A stretch of DNA of 64,000 nucleotides, taken from positions 1,873,501 to 1,937,500 of the forward strand of contig NZ_CP066783.1 in the NCBI RefSeq assembly GCF_019186805.1. The letters are read 5' to 3'. This DNA comes from Comamonas fluminis (lineage in GTDB: Bacteria > Pseudomonadota > Gammaproteobacteria > Burkholderiales > Burkholderiaceae_C). This document shows positions 46,055-53,767 of this stretch, in pieces; position 1 is the first letter of the stretch; the number at the start of each line of letters is the position of its first letter. The translations under genes and the position numbers were made by a program. The notes under the pieces were generated by a model. It searched no databases. It was given only the letters and a program-made list of their open reading frames with translations, and had not been told where the DNA came from.

Positions 46055-47239
46055 TCAGACGCGTTCGTACAGCGTGACTACGCAGGCGCCGCCCAGCCCC
46101 AGGTTGTGCTGCAGGGCCAGGCGGGCGTTCTGCACCTGGCGCTGGTCTGCTCGGCCACGCAACTGCTGTACCAGCTCTGTGCACTGCGCAAGGCCCGTAG
46201 CGCCAAGGGGGTGGCCTTTGGATAGCAGGCCGCCCGATGGGTTGGTGACGAACTTGCCGCCATAGGTGTTGTCGCCGTCGCAGACAAATTTTTCGGCACC
46301 ACCAACAGGGCACAGGCCCAGCGCCTCATAAGTCAGCAACTCGTTGTGGGCGAAACAGTCGTGCAGTTCAACCACGTTGACATCCTGAGGGCTGATGCCT
46401 GCCTGCTCATAAACCTGGCGCGCAGCTTCCTGCGCCATGCTGAAACCCACAACCTCACGCATATCGTGCGTCTCAAAGGTTTTGGGGCTGTCTGTGGTCA
46501 TGGACTGAGCGCGGATACGGACGCTGTGGTCCAGCCCGTGCTTGCGCGCATAGGCTTCAGACACCAGCAGGGCAGCTGCCGCGCCGCAGGTGGGTGGGCA
46601 GGCCATGAGCCGGGTCATCACGCCGGGCCACATCACGGGGGATGCCATGACCTCCTCTGCGGTCACTTCGGTGCGAAACAGCGCCAGAGGGTTGCGCGCC
46701 GCATGGCGGCTGGCCTTGGCACGAATCTTGGCAAAGGTCGAGAGCTGCGTGCCGTACTGATCCATGTGCGCCTTGCCCGCGCCGCCAAAGTAGCGCAGGG
46801 CCAGTGGTACGCCGTTGTCTCCGACCAGGGCATCGGTCTCTTCTTCAAATCGGTCAAAGGGGCTGGGACGATCGTTGAAGACCGAGCCCAGCGCGCCGGG
46901 AGTCATTTGCTCGAAGCCAAGCGCAAGCACACAATCTGCAGCGCCGCTGGCGACGGCCTGACGCGCCAGAAACAGCGCGGTTGACCCCGTGGAGCAGTTG
47001 TTGTTGACATTGACGATGGGAATGCCTGACATGCCTACTTCGTACAGTGCGCGCTGGCCTGCGGTGGAGTCAGCATAAACATAGCCCACGTAGGCTTGCT
47101 GCACTGCGTCATAGCTCACGCCCGCATCTGCCAGAGCCAGCCCCGTTGCGGTGGATCCCATCTGGAAGTAGGGATCGCTCTTGCCGGGTTTGGCAAACGG
47201 AATCATGCCTACACCGGCGACAAATACATCACGACTCAT
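46055..47239 (-). CDS. Thiolase family / SCP-x-like lipid-transfer thiolase
   Basis: A 394-residue thiolase from ATG 47239 (MSRDVFVAGVGMIPFAKPGK). The nucleophile Cys lies in VNVNNNCSTGSTALFLARQA, with HDCFAHNEL and the His motif GHPLGATGLAQC. The C-terminus HNLGLGGACVVTLYERV matches SCP-x thiolases rather than the CxGG type. This subfamily acts on 2-methyl-branched or steroid-type 3-ketoacyl-CoAs. No DUF35 partner is adjacent. First gene of the leftward operon. Confidence 0.92.
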   Translation of the reverse strand: MSRDVFVAGVGMIPFAKPGKSDPYFQMGSTATGLALADAGVSYDAVQQAYVGYVYADSTAGQRALYEVGMSGIPIVNVNNNCSTGSTALFLARQAVASGAADCVLALGFEQMTPGALGSVFNDRPSPFDRFEEETDALVGDNGVPLALRYFGGAGKAHMDQYGTQLSTFAKIRAKASRHAARNPLALFRTEVTAEEVMASPVMWPGVMTRLMACPPTCGAAAALLVSEAYARKHGLDHSVRIRAQSMTTDSPKTFETHDMREVVGFSMAQEAARQVYEQAGISPQDVNVVELHDCFAHNELLTYEALGLCPVGGAEKFVCDGDNTYGGKFVTNPSGGLLSKGHPLGATGLAQCTELVQQLRGRADQRQVQNARLALQHNLGLGGACVVTLYERV

Positions 47240-47362
47240 GGAAGACTCCTTGAAACAGATGGCAAATACGGAACGGTCATTGGCATCGTAGAAATTACCG
47301 ATGCGTAAACCCATTGCGGAGCGCATCTTTCATATGTCAAAAGACCTCAAAGTGATTGCGCG
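47240..47362. promoter_or_regulatory. Divergent promoter region, thiolase operon / araC-type gene
   Basis: A 123-base spacer between two divergently transcribed genes. It should hold both promoters and the AraC-type operator. I could not pick a confident -10/-35 pair or direct repeat by eye. Confidence 0.5.
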
Positions 47363-48382
47363 ATGGCTGTTGCTTCTCCGGTTCCGTTCACGATCTCCAT
47401 GGCCCTGGTAAGGGGCATTGCCGCAGGCGTGCGCCGCCGTGGTCATGACTGCGAAGCGCTTTTGCAGCGGGCCGGGATTGCGCCGGAACTGCTGGCGCAG
47501 CAAGGGGCACGGGTTACCACGGATCAATATGTCGCTCTGATGTGGCGCGTGCTGGAAACGCTGGGTGATGAGGCCATGTGCCAGTTCTCGCGCCCGCTCA
47601 AGCGCGGCAGTCTGGAGCTCATTGCACGACAGTCGCTGACCGGGCACAGCATGGAGCTGGCGCTGCAGCGCATGTGTGAGGTGCATGCGCTGCTGCAGGA
47701 TGAGGTGGATGTGCTGCTGGTGCGCGACGGTGCGCTGGCAGGCATTGTGCTGCGGGCAGTGGGTAGCGAGCCGCTGCCGAATTTTCTTTATGAGTTTTCA
47801 CTGCGCGTGCTGTGGCGACTCACCGCATGGCTGATGGGCGGCACGCTCAAGGTGCAGCATTTCGACTTTGCCTTTGAGCGGCCTGACTATGCCAACGACT
47901 ATGGCGAAACCTTTCCCGCGCCTCTGCATTTTGGCAAGCCCTGCTCAGCCTTCTGGTTTGACGCACGCAAGCTCTCGCGTGTGTGCAGCCGTGATGAGCA
48001 GGCGCTGCAGACCTTTGTTGCCAGCTGGCCAGCCGCAGCCATCATGCCCCCGCGCACGGGCGAAGGCATAGATGCGCGGGTGCACGCCCATCTGCTGCAG
48101 TCGCGTCCGCAATGGGCGGGGCTGGAATCCACCGCTGCCGATCTGCATATGTCCGCGCCTACGCTGCAGCGCAAGCTGGCTGCGGCGGGAACATCATTTC
48201 AGGCCATCAAGGACGAGCTGCGCCGCGATATCGCTGTCTCGCGGCTGGGGACCAGCCGGGTCAGCTTTGCCGAGCTGGCTGCAGATCTGGGCTTTGCAGA
48301 TGCCGCCGCTTTTCAGCGTGCTTTCAAAGGGTGGACCGGCAGCTCGCCAGGCCTGTATCGCGCACGTCCTGGAATTGACTGA
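47363..48382 (+). CDS. AraC-family transcriptional regulator
   Basis: 339 residues. The N-terminal region (RGHDCEALLQRAGIAPELLA ... LTGHSMELALQRMCEVHALL) is the Arabinose_bd-like domain found in OruR/ArgR-type AraC regulators. The C-terminal double helix-turn-helix includes DLHMSAPTLQRKLAAAGTSF and LAADLGFADAAAFQRAFKGW. It is divergent from the thiolase operon and likely its activator, with an intermediate of the pathway as ligand (inference). Confidence 0.92.
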   Translation: MAVASPVPFTISMALVRGIAAGVRRRGHDCEALLQRAGIAPELLAQQGARVTTDQYVALMWRVLETLGDEAMCQFSRPLKRGSLELIARQSLTGHSMELALQRMCEVHALLQDEVDVLLVRDGALAGIVLRAVGSEPLPNFLYEFSLRVLWRLTAWLMGGTLKVQHFDFAFERPDYANDYGETFPAPLHFGKPCSAFWFDARKLSRVCSRDEQALQTFVASWPAAAIMPPRTGEGIDARVHAHLLQSRPQWAGLESTAADLHMSAPTLQRKLAAAGTSFQAIKDELRRDIAVSRLGTSRVSFAELAADLGFADAAAFQRAFKGWTGSSPGLYRARPGID

Positions 48383-48430
48383 CGACGGTTTAAGTTGTTG
48401 AAAACCCTTGCGTACAAGCCCTAGATATTT

Positions 48431-48453
48431 TTACCAAACAAGTGATTGGTGAA
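48431..48453. promoter_or_regulatory. Candidate TetR operator
   Basis: Imperfect palindrome TTACCAA - 8 bases - TTGGTGAA just upstream of the likely TetR start. Position and symmetry suit autoregulation by the TetR protein. Nothing else recognisable in 48383-48469. Confidence 0.4.
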
Positions 48454-48469
48454 AATAAAAAAGGCCGAT

Positions 48470-49129
48470 ATGCTGGCCCTCATGCAAGCAGGCACAGAAG
48501 TCGAAATCGAGAAAAAACGCGGACGCGGCAGGCCCCCAAAGTCTGCTGATGAACGCAATGAAAGTGCGCGCCGTGGAGAGCTGGTCTGCGTGGCAGCGAA
48601 GCAGTTCCGGCTGCGTGGGTTTCATGGCACCAGCACCCGCGATATTGCAGCGGCGGCTGGCATGCAACCGGGTTCCTTGTTCTATTTCTTTGAGAGCAAG
48701 GAAGCCATGCTGCATGCGGTCATGCGCGATGGAATGGCGCAGGCCGCTGCCAGCCAGAGTGCGGCTCTTGCCGCGCTCAGCCAACGCGCCAGTGGTGTGC
48801 AGCGGCTGCGCGCGCTGGTGCGCAATCATCTCCAGATCATGGTGGGGCCGGATAGCGACTTTATTCCGGTAATGCTTTATGAATGGCGCTTGCTCAGCGA
48901 AGCCCAGCGACTGGATGTGAGTGCGCAAAAAGATGAGTACGAAGCGCAATGGATGCCTGCGCTTGAGGCCTTGCATCACACCGGAAAACTCAAGGCCAGA
49001 CCTGAAATTGCGCGGTTGCTGATTTTTGGCGCCCTGAACTGGACGGCGCAGTGGTTCTCGGACAGCGGCTCTCTGACGCTGGATGAGCTGTGCGATCAAT
49101 CTCTGGCTTTATTCATTGGGGAGCGTTGA
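48470..49129 (+). CDS. TetR-family transcriptional regulator
   Basis: 219 residues from ATG 48470 (AAGG 5 bases upstream; TTG 48446 and GTG 48449 are alternatives). After a basic start (EKKRGRGRPPKSADERNESA), the TetR helix-turn-helix reads FHGTSTRDIAAAAGMQPGSL followed by FYFFESKEAMLHAV. The C-terminal ligand domain is not assignable. Its stop overlaps the SDR start (TGATG), so it leads the rightward operon, as AtuR-type regulators lead or neighbour terpene clusters. Confidence 0.9.
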   Translation: MLALMQAGTEVEIEKKRGRGRPPKSADERNESARRGELVCVAAKQFRLRGFHGTSTRDIAAAAGMQPGSLFYFFESKEAMLHAVMRDGMAQAAASQSAALAALSQRASGVQRLRALVRNHLQIMVGPDSDFIPVMLYEWRLLSEAQRLDVSAQKDEYEAQWMPALEALHHTGKLKARPEIARLLIFGALNWTAQWFSDSGSLTLDELCDQSLALFIGER

Positions 49130-50019
49130 TGTACCAATCCGTTTTCCGGCCTGCGCTGTTTGATGGGCAGGTTGTAGTGGTGACTGGTGGTGGCTCAGGA
49201 ATAGGGCGCTGCGTAGTGCATGAACTGGCCTTTCTGGGGGCAACGGTGGCACTGGTCGGGCGCAACCTGGACAAGCTGGGCGCGGTGCAAAGCGAGTTGC
49301 TGCAGGCGGGTGTGCCAGCAGCACGTATCAGCACCCATGGCGCCGATATTCGTGACGAGGCGTCAGTCAAGGCGCTGGTGACCGAGGTGCTGAGTCAGCA
49401 TGGGCGTATCGATGCATTGGTCAACAACGCGGGCGGGCAGTACATTGCGCCGCTGGCTAGCATTGGTGCCAAGGGCTGGCAGGCGGTGCTGGATACCAAT
49501 CTCACGGGCGGCTTTCTGATGGCGCGTGAATGCTTTGTGCAGCACATGGCTGCGCACGGCGGCTCCATCGTCAACATGGTGGCGGATATGTGGGGATCCA
49601 TGCCGGGCATGGGCCACAGCGGCGCAGCACGGGCGGGCATGGTCAGCTTTACCGAGACAGCGGCGGTGGAGTGGGCGCCGCATGGCGTGCGCGTCAATGC
49701 CATTGCCCCCGGTTATATCGCATCCAGTGGCATGGATCACTACCCGCCCGAGGCTGCAGCCATGCTGCGCGAGATGCCTGCAACCGTTCCGGCAGGGCGC
49801 TTTGGCAACGAGGCCGAAGTGTCTGCATCCATTGTGTTTTTGCTCAGCCCTGCAGCCAGCTTTATCAGCGGCACCGTGCTGCGCGTGGATGGGGCGCGAC
49901 CACAGGTGCGCCTGGGCATGGGGCCGGTGGGCGCCAGTGCGGATGTGCAGCAGCGCGCAGCCGTGCGCGCCTTCGACGGCTTTCCGCTTTATCAGAGCCC
50001 CAAGGTGTTCCAGCCATGA
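49129..50019 (+). CDS. AtuB/PECR-like short-chain dehydrogenase
   Basis: A 296-residue SDR with VVVTGGGSGIGRCVVHELAF and ALVNNAGGQYIAPLASIG. In place of YxxxK the active-site segment reads GHSGAARAGMVSF (Ser164 and Arg168). This HSGAARAG form is what I recall from peroxisomal trans-2-enoyl-CoA reductase (PECR) and AtuB-like proteins, so it is probably an enoyl-CoA reductase-type or related SDR and not a classic dehydrogenase. Overlaps its neighbours by ATGA-type junctions; RBS GGGGAG. Confidence 0.85.
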   Translation: MYQSVFRPALFDGQVVVVTGGGSGIGRCVVHELAFLGATVALVGRNLDKLGAVQSELLQAGVPAARISTHGADIRDEASVKALVTEVLSQHGRIDALVNNAGGQYIAPLASIGAKGWQAVLDTNLTGGFLMARECFVQHMAAHGGSIVNMVADMWGSMPGMGHSGAARAGMVSFTETAAVEWAPHGVRVNAIAPGYIASSGMDHYPPEAAAMLREMPATVPAGRFGNEAEVSASIVFLLSPAASFISGTVLRVDGARPQVRLGMGPVGASADVQQRAAVRAFDGFPLYQSPKVFQP

Positions 50020-51659
50020 AAGCTTTTGCATCGCAATGGAACGCTGGCGGCGAACAGGCGCAGCAGCGCACCGCCGCAACGCTGCAGCGTATTGCCGCAC
50101 TGCGTGAGCTGGAGCAACGCGCCGCCGATGCGTCGCAGCGCTCCAAGCCGCAGTTTGAAAAGCGCGGCCAGTTGTTGCCGCGTGAGCGTGTAGCGCTGTT
50201 GCTGGATGCGGGGGCACCGTGGCTGCCGCTGTGTTCGCTGGCGGGATATTTGCAGGACAGGCCCGATGCGAACAAGTCCGTGCCGGGCGGCGGCATGCTG
50301 GCGGGCATTGGTTTTGTCAGCGGTGTGCGCTGCATGGTGGTGGCCAGCGATTCCGGTATTGAAGCCGGCGCGATTCAGGAAAAAGGCCTGGACAAGATGC
50401 TGCGCGTGCAGGAGATTGCGCTGCAGAACAAGCTGCCCTTTATTCACCTGGTGGAGAGTGCAGGCGCCAATCTCATGCGCTATCGCGTTGAGGGCTTTGT
50501 GATGGGCGGCGCGCTGTTTCGCAATTTGGCGCGCCTGTCTGCGGCAGGCATTCCGGTGATTACGGTGCAGCATGGTTCGGGCACTGCTGGTGGGGCTTAC
50601 ATGCCAGGCTTGTCGGATGTGGTCATCATGGTGCGGGGGCGGTCACGTGCATTTCTGGCGGGACCGCCATTGCTCAAAGCGGCCACGGGCGAGATTGCGA
50701 CGGAAGAAGAGCTGGGCGGGGCCGAGATGCACACCGGTGTCTCGGGTCTTGGGGAATATCTGGCAGAGGATGACCGCCATGCGCTGGGCATGGCGCGTGA
50801 TGTGGTGGCGCAGCTATCTCAATGGAAAGTGCCTCAGGTCCAATTCAATAAAGCGCTAGCAGCTATGAATTCAGGAGTCGCGGCGCCACGTTTCAATGCA
50901 GAGGAACTTCTGGGCCTGATGCCTGCGCATCACCGCGAACCTGTGGACATGCACGAGGTCATGGCGCGGCTGGTGGATGGCTCGCAGCTTTTGCCCTTCA
51001 AGTCCAGCTACGGTGCCGCAACGCTGTGTGCGCAGGCGCATATCGGTGGTCATGCGGTGGGCTTGATCTCAAATAACGGCCCCATTGATGTCGCCGGTGC
51101 CAACAAGGCCACGCACTTTATTCAGTGGATGTGCCAGCTCGGTTACCCCATCATCTATCTGCAGAACACCACGGGCTATATGGTGGGCAAGGACAGCGAG
51201 CAGGCCGGCATGATCAAGCATGGCAGCAAGATGATTCAGGCGGTCACCAATGCCACCGTGCCGCAGATCACGATTCAGTGCGGTGCCAGCTTTGGCGCTG
51301 GCAATTACGGCATGTGCGGGCGTGGTTATGCGCCGCGCTTTCTGTTCAGCTGGCCCGGCGCCAAGACGGCGGTGATGGGCGGCGAACAAGCTGCCCGCAC
51401 CATGCAGCAGGTAACCGAGGCCGCCATGGCACGCAAAGGCCTGCCTGTGGATGCCGAGCAGATGCAAAAGCAGTACGACCAGATCGTGACCATGTTTGAG
51501 GCGCAGGCCGATGCCTTTGCCACAAGCGGCCTGCTTCTGGACGATGGCGTTATCGACCCGCGAGACACCCGCGATGTGCTGAGCTTTTGCCTGGACACGC
51601 TGGCCGAAGCCGATTCTCGTGCCCTGCGCCCCATGCAGTTCGGGGTGGCGCGCATGTAG
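50016..51659 (+). CDS. Acyl-CoA carboxylase carboxyltransferase (beta) subunit, geranyl-CoA type
   Basis: 547 residues. Carboxyltransferase of the methylcrotonyl/geranyl-CoA carboxylase group, with VPGGGMLAGIGFVSGVRCMV, HGSGTAGGAYMPGLSDVVIM, AGPPLLKAATGEIATEEELG and CGASFGAGNYGMCGRGYAPR. The residue that is Phe in MCC (FGRIF) aligns with a Gly here (MGGALF, Gly164), the change reported to open the pocket for geranyl-CoA. This, with the gene order, favours a GCC-like (AtuC) substrate over methylcrotonyl-CoA. The alignment is by eye. Partner is the biotin subunit at 53764. Confidence 0.88.
   Translation: MKAFASQWNAGGEQAQQRTAATLQRIAALRELEQRAADASQRSKPQFEKRGQLLPRERVALLLDAGAPWLPLCSLAGYLQDRPDANKSVPGGGMLAGIGFVSGVRCMVVASDSGIEAGAIQEKGLDKMLRVQEIALQNKLPFIHLVESAGANLMRYRVEGFVMGGALFRNLARLSAAGIPVITVQHGSGTAGGAYMPGLSDVVIMVRGRSRAFLAGPPLLKAATGEIATEEELGGAEMHTGVSGLGEYLAEDDRHALGMARDVVAQLSQWKVPQVQFNKALAAMNSGVAAPRFNAEELLGLMPAHHREPVDMHEVMARLVDGSQLLPFKSSYGAATLCAQAHIGGHAVGLISNNGPIDVAGANKATHFIQWMCQLGYPIIYLQNTTGYMVGKDSEQAGMIKHGSKMIQAVTNATVPQITIQCGASFGAGNYGMCGRGYAPRFLFSWPGAKTAVMGGEQAARTMQQVTEAAMARKGLPVDAEQMQKQYDQIVTMFEAQADAFATSGLLLDDGVIDPRDTRDVLSFCLDTLAEADSRALRPMQFGVARM
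50851..50870 (+). repeat. Copy of a dispersed 20-bp motif (inside the carboxyltransferase gene)
   Basis: AAGCGCTAGCAGCTATGAAT codes for part of a variable loop (QFNKALAAMNSGVAAPRFN). It resembles 20778-20797 and 25873-25892. Confidence 0.4.
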
Positions 51660-51735
51660 CTTCATACCAGGCAGGGTGCCCCATCTCGCAACCTGCTGCT
51701 TATCTTCCCCATCAGAACGTCAATGGAGACTAGCC

Positions 51736-52914
51736 ATGCAATGGACCCACGAGCATCTGGAAGTGCGCAAGACCTTGAAGCGCTATATCGACGAGCAGAT
51801 CAATCCGCATGTCGATGAATGGGAAGAGGCGGAGATATTTCCGGCCCACAAGGTGTTCAAAGGGCTGGGCAATCTGGGGCTGCTGGGGCTGACCAAGCCT
51901 GAAGCCTATGGCGGCGCAGGGTTGGACTATTCGTACAGCCTGATGATGGCCGAGACCCTGGGCCATATCCGCTGTGGCGGTGTGCCCATGGCCATTGGCG
52001 TGCAGACAGATATGTGCACCCCGGCACTGGCGCGCTTTGGCAGCGATGCGCTGCGTGAGCAGTTTCTGGCCCCAGCCATTGCGGGCGATATGGTGGGCTG
52101 CATCGGCGTGAGCGAGCCGGGGGCGGGCAGCGATGTCTCGGGTGTCAAAAGCCATGCGCGCAAGGATGGCGATGACTACATCATCAGCGGCCAGAAGATG
52201 TGGATCACCAACAGCATTCAGGCCGACTGGATGTGCATGCTGGTCAACACCAGCGATGGCCCGGTGCACAAGAACAAGAGTCTCATCATGGTGCCGCTGC
52301 GTGACGGGCCCAATGGCAAGCTGACCAAAGGTGTGGAGGTGGCGAAGAAGCTGCGCAAGATTGGCATGAATTCCTCTGATACGGGCTTGCTGTTCTTTGA
52401 TGAGGTGCGCGTGCCGCAGCGCTATCTGGTGGGGCAGGAGGGGCAGGGCTTTATCTACCAGATGCAGCAGTTTCAGGAAGAGCGCCTCTGGGCATCGGCC
52501 AGCGGCCTGGTGGCCATGGATGAATGCATTCAGGAAACGATTGAATGGGCGCAGCAGCGGCGCATGTTCGGCAGCAGCCTGATCGGTCAGCAGTGGGTGC
52601 AGTTCAAGCTGGCAGAGCTGCAGACCGAAGTCGAAGCACTGCGGGCGCTAACTTATCGTGCGGCCGATGTTTATATGAGCGGGCAGGATGCGCTGCAACT
52701 GGCCAGCATGGCCAAACTCAAGACTGGGCGGCTGACGCGCGAAGTTGCCGACACCTGCCTGCAGTTCTGGGGCGGCATGGGCTTTACCTGGGACAACCGC
52801 ATCTCGCGTCTGTACCGCGACGGGCGGCTGGCCTCCATCGGCGGCGGTGCTGATGAGGTGATGCTGGGCATCATCGGCAAGACCATGGGGCTGATCAAAC
52901 GCCCTTCGCATTGA
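51736..52914 (+). CDS. Acyl-CoA dehydrogenase, AtuD-like
   Basis: 392 residues (MQWTHEHLEVRKTLKRYIDE). FAD-binding blocks IGVSEPGAGSDVSGVKSHAR and YIISGQKMWITNSIQADWMC are present, and the C-terminus reads FWGGMGFTWDNRISRLYRDG with IGGGADEVMLGIIGK. The GGGADEV form is shared with AtuD-type citronellyl-CoA dehydrogenases (memory). It likely oxidises the branched acyl-CoA ahead of carboxylation. Start ATG 51736. Confidence 0.9.
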   Translation: MQWTHEHLEVRKTLKRYIDEQINPHVDEWEEAEIFPAHKVFKGLGNLGLLGLTKPEAYGGAGLDYSYSLMMAETLGHIRCGGVPMAIGVQTDMCTPALARFGSDALREQFLAPAIAGDMVGCIGVSEPGAGSDVSGVKSHARKDGDDYIISGQKMWITNSIQADWMCMLVNTSDGPVHKNKSLIMVPLRDGPNGKLTKGVEVAKKLRKIGMNSSDTGLLFFDEVRVPQRYLVGQEGQGFIYQMQQFQEERLWASASGLVAMDECIQETIEWAQQRRMFGSSLIGQQWVQFKLAELQTEVEALRALTYRAADVYMSGQDALQLASMAKLKTGRLTREVADTCLQFWGGMGFTWDNRISRLYRDGRLASIGGGADEVMLGIIGKTMGLIKRPSH

Positions 52915-52936
52915 ACGCAAGGCCAGGGGAATCAGC

Positions 52937-53767
52937 ATGGCTCAAGTGCTTGAAATCGAACGCCAGCCAATGGGTAGCGGTGCGATGGAATGGTGGCGAC
53001 TGAATTCGCCACAAACACGCAATGCGTTGACGGATGAACTGGTGCTGGCATTGAGTGAACAATGCGCCAGAGCTACTTCAGACGGGCAATTGCGCCTGAT
53101 TGTGCTGACCGGCAATGGCGGCAATTTCTGCGCCGGAGGCAGCCTGGGCAGCTTTGCCAGCAGCATTGGCCGGCCTTTGCAAAACGGCCAGGCCGATCCG
53201 CTGGTTCAGTTCAACAGGGATTTTGGCCGCTTGCTGCAGCAACTGGCCGCTTTGCCGCAGCTGTTGGTGGCGGCTGTGCAAGGTGCCGTCATGGGCGGCG
53301 GTGTGGGCCTGGTCTGCGTGGCTGATCTGGTGCTGGCAGATTCTGCAGCGGTGTTTGCCACGCCCGAAGTCACACTGGGCATTGTGCCTGCGCAGATTGC
53401 CCCCTTTGTGCAGCGCAGGCTGGGGGATGCGCGAGCGCGGCAATGGTTGCTGTGCGGTCAGCGCTGGTCGGCCAGGCAGGCTTTTGAGGCGGGGCTGGTG
53501 CAGCGGGTTGTCGATGCTCCGGATGCCGCCAGCTGGCAAGCGCAGCTGCAGCAACAGATTGGGCAATATGCGCTGGCCGCACCGCAGGCGGTGGCTGCCA
53601 GCAAAAAGTTGATGGCGGGTGATGCAGGCCAGAGTCTGGATGCCGTGCTCGATCAGGCGGCCATCGCCTTTGCGCAGGCACTGCGCGGGCCGGAAGCGAG
53701 TGCGGGGCTCAAAGCCTTTGCCAGCAAGCAGGCTGCGCCCTGGGTCACTGCAGGAGGTGAACGATGA
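52937..53767 (+). CDS. Enoyl-CoA hydratase, AtuE/LiuC-like
   Basis: 276 residues of crotonase fold. Oxyanion blocks are NGGNFCAGGSLGSFASS and GAVMGGGVGLVCVADLVLAD. The stretch FATPEVTLGIVPAQIAPFVQ has the catalytic Glu and the PAQIAPFV element common in isohexenylglutaconyl-CoA hydratases and methylglutaconyl-CoA hydratases. It sits between the carboxylase subunits, as atuE does between atuC/D and atuF. It would hydrate the carboxylation product. Confidence 0.9.
   Translation: MAQVLEIERQPMGSGAMEWWRLNSPQTRNALTDELVLALSEQCARATSDGQLRLIVLTGNGGNFCAGGSLGSFASSIGRPLQNGQADPLVQFNRDFGRLLQQLAALPQLLVAAVQGAVMGGGVGLVCVADLVLADSAAVFATPEVTLGIVPAQIAPFVQRRLGDARARQWLLCGQRWSARQAFEAGLVQRVVDAPDAASWQAQLQQQIGQYALAAPQAVAASKKLMAGDAGQSLDAVLDQAAIAFAQALRGPEASAGLKAFASKQAAPWVTAGGER

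Noticed and set aside
46055..47239. Ltp2-type retro-aldolase instead of thiolase
   Set aside because: Ltp2 enzymes need a DUF35 partner gene, which is absent next to this gene, and both the nucleophile Cys and GHPLGATG motifs are kept.
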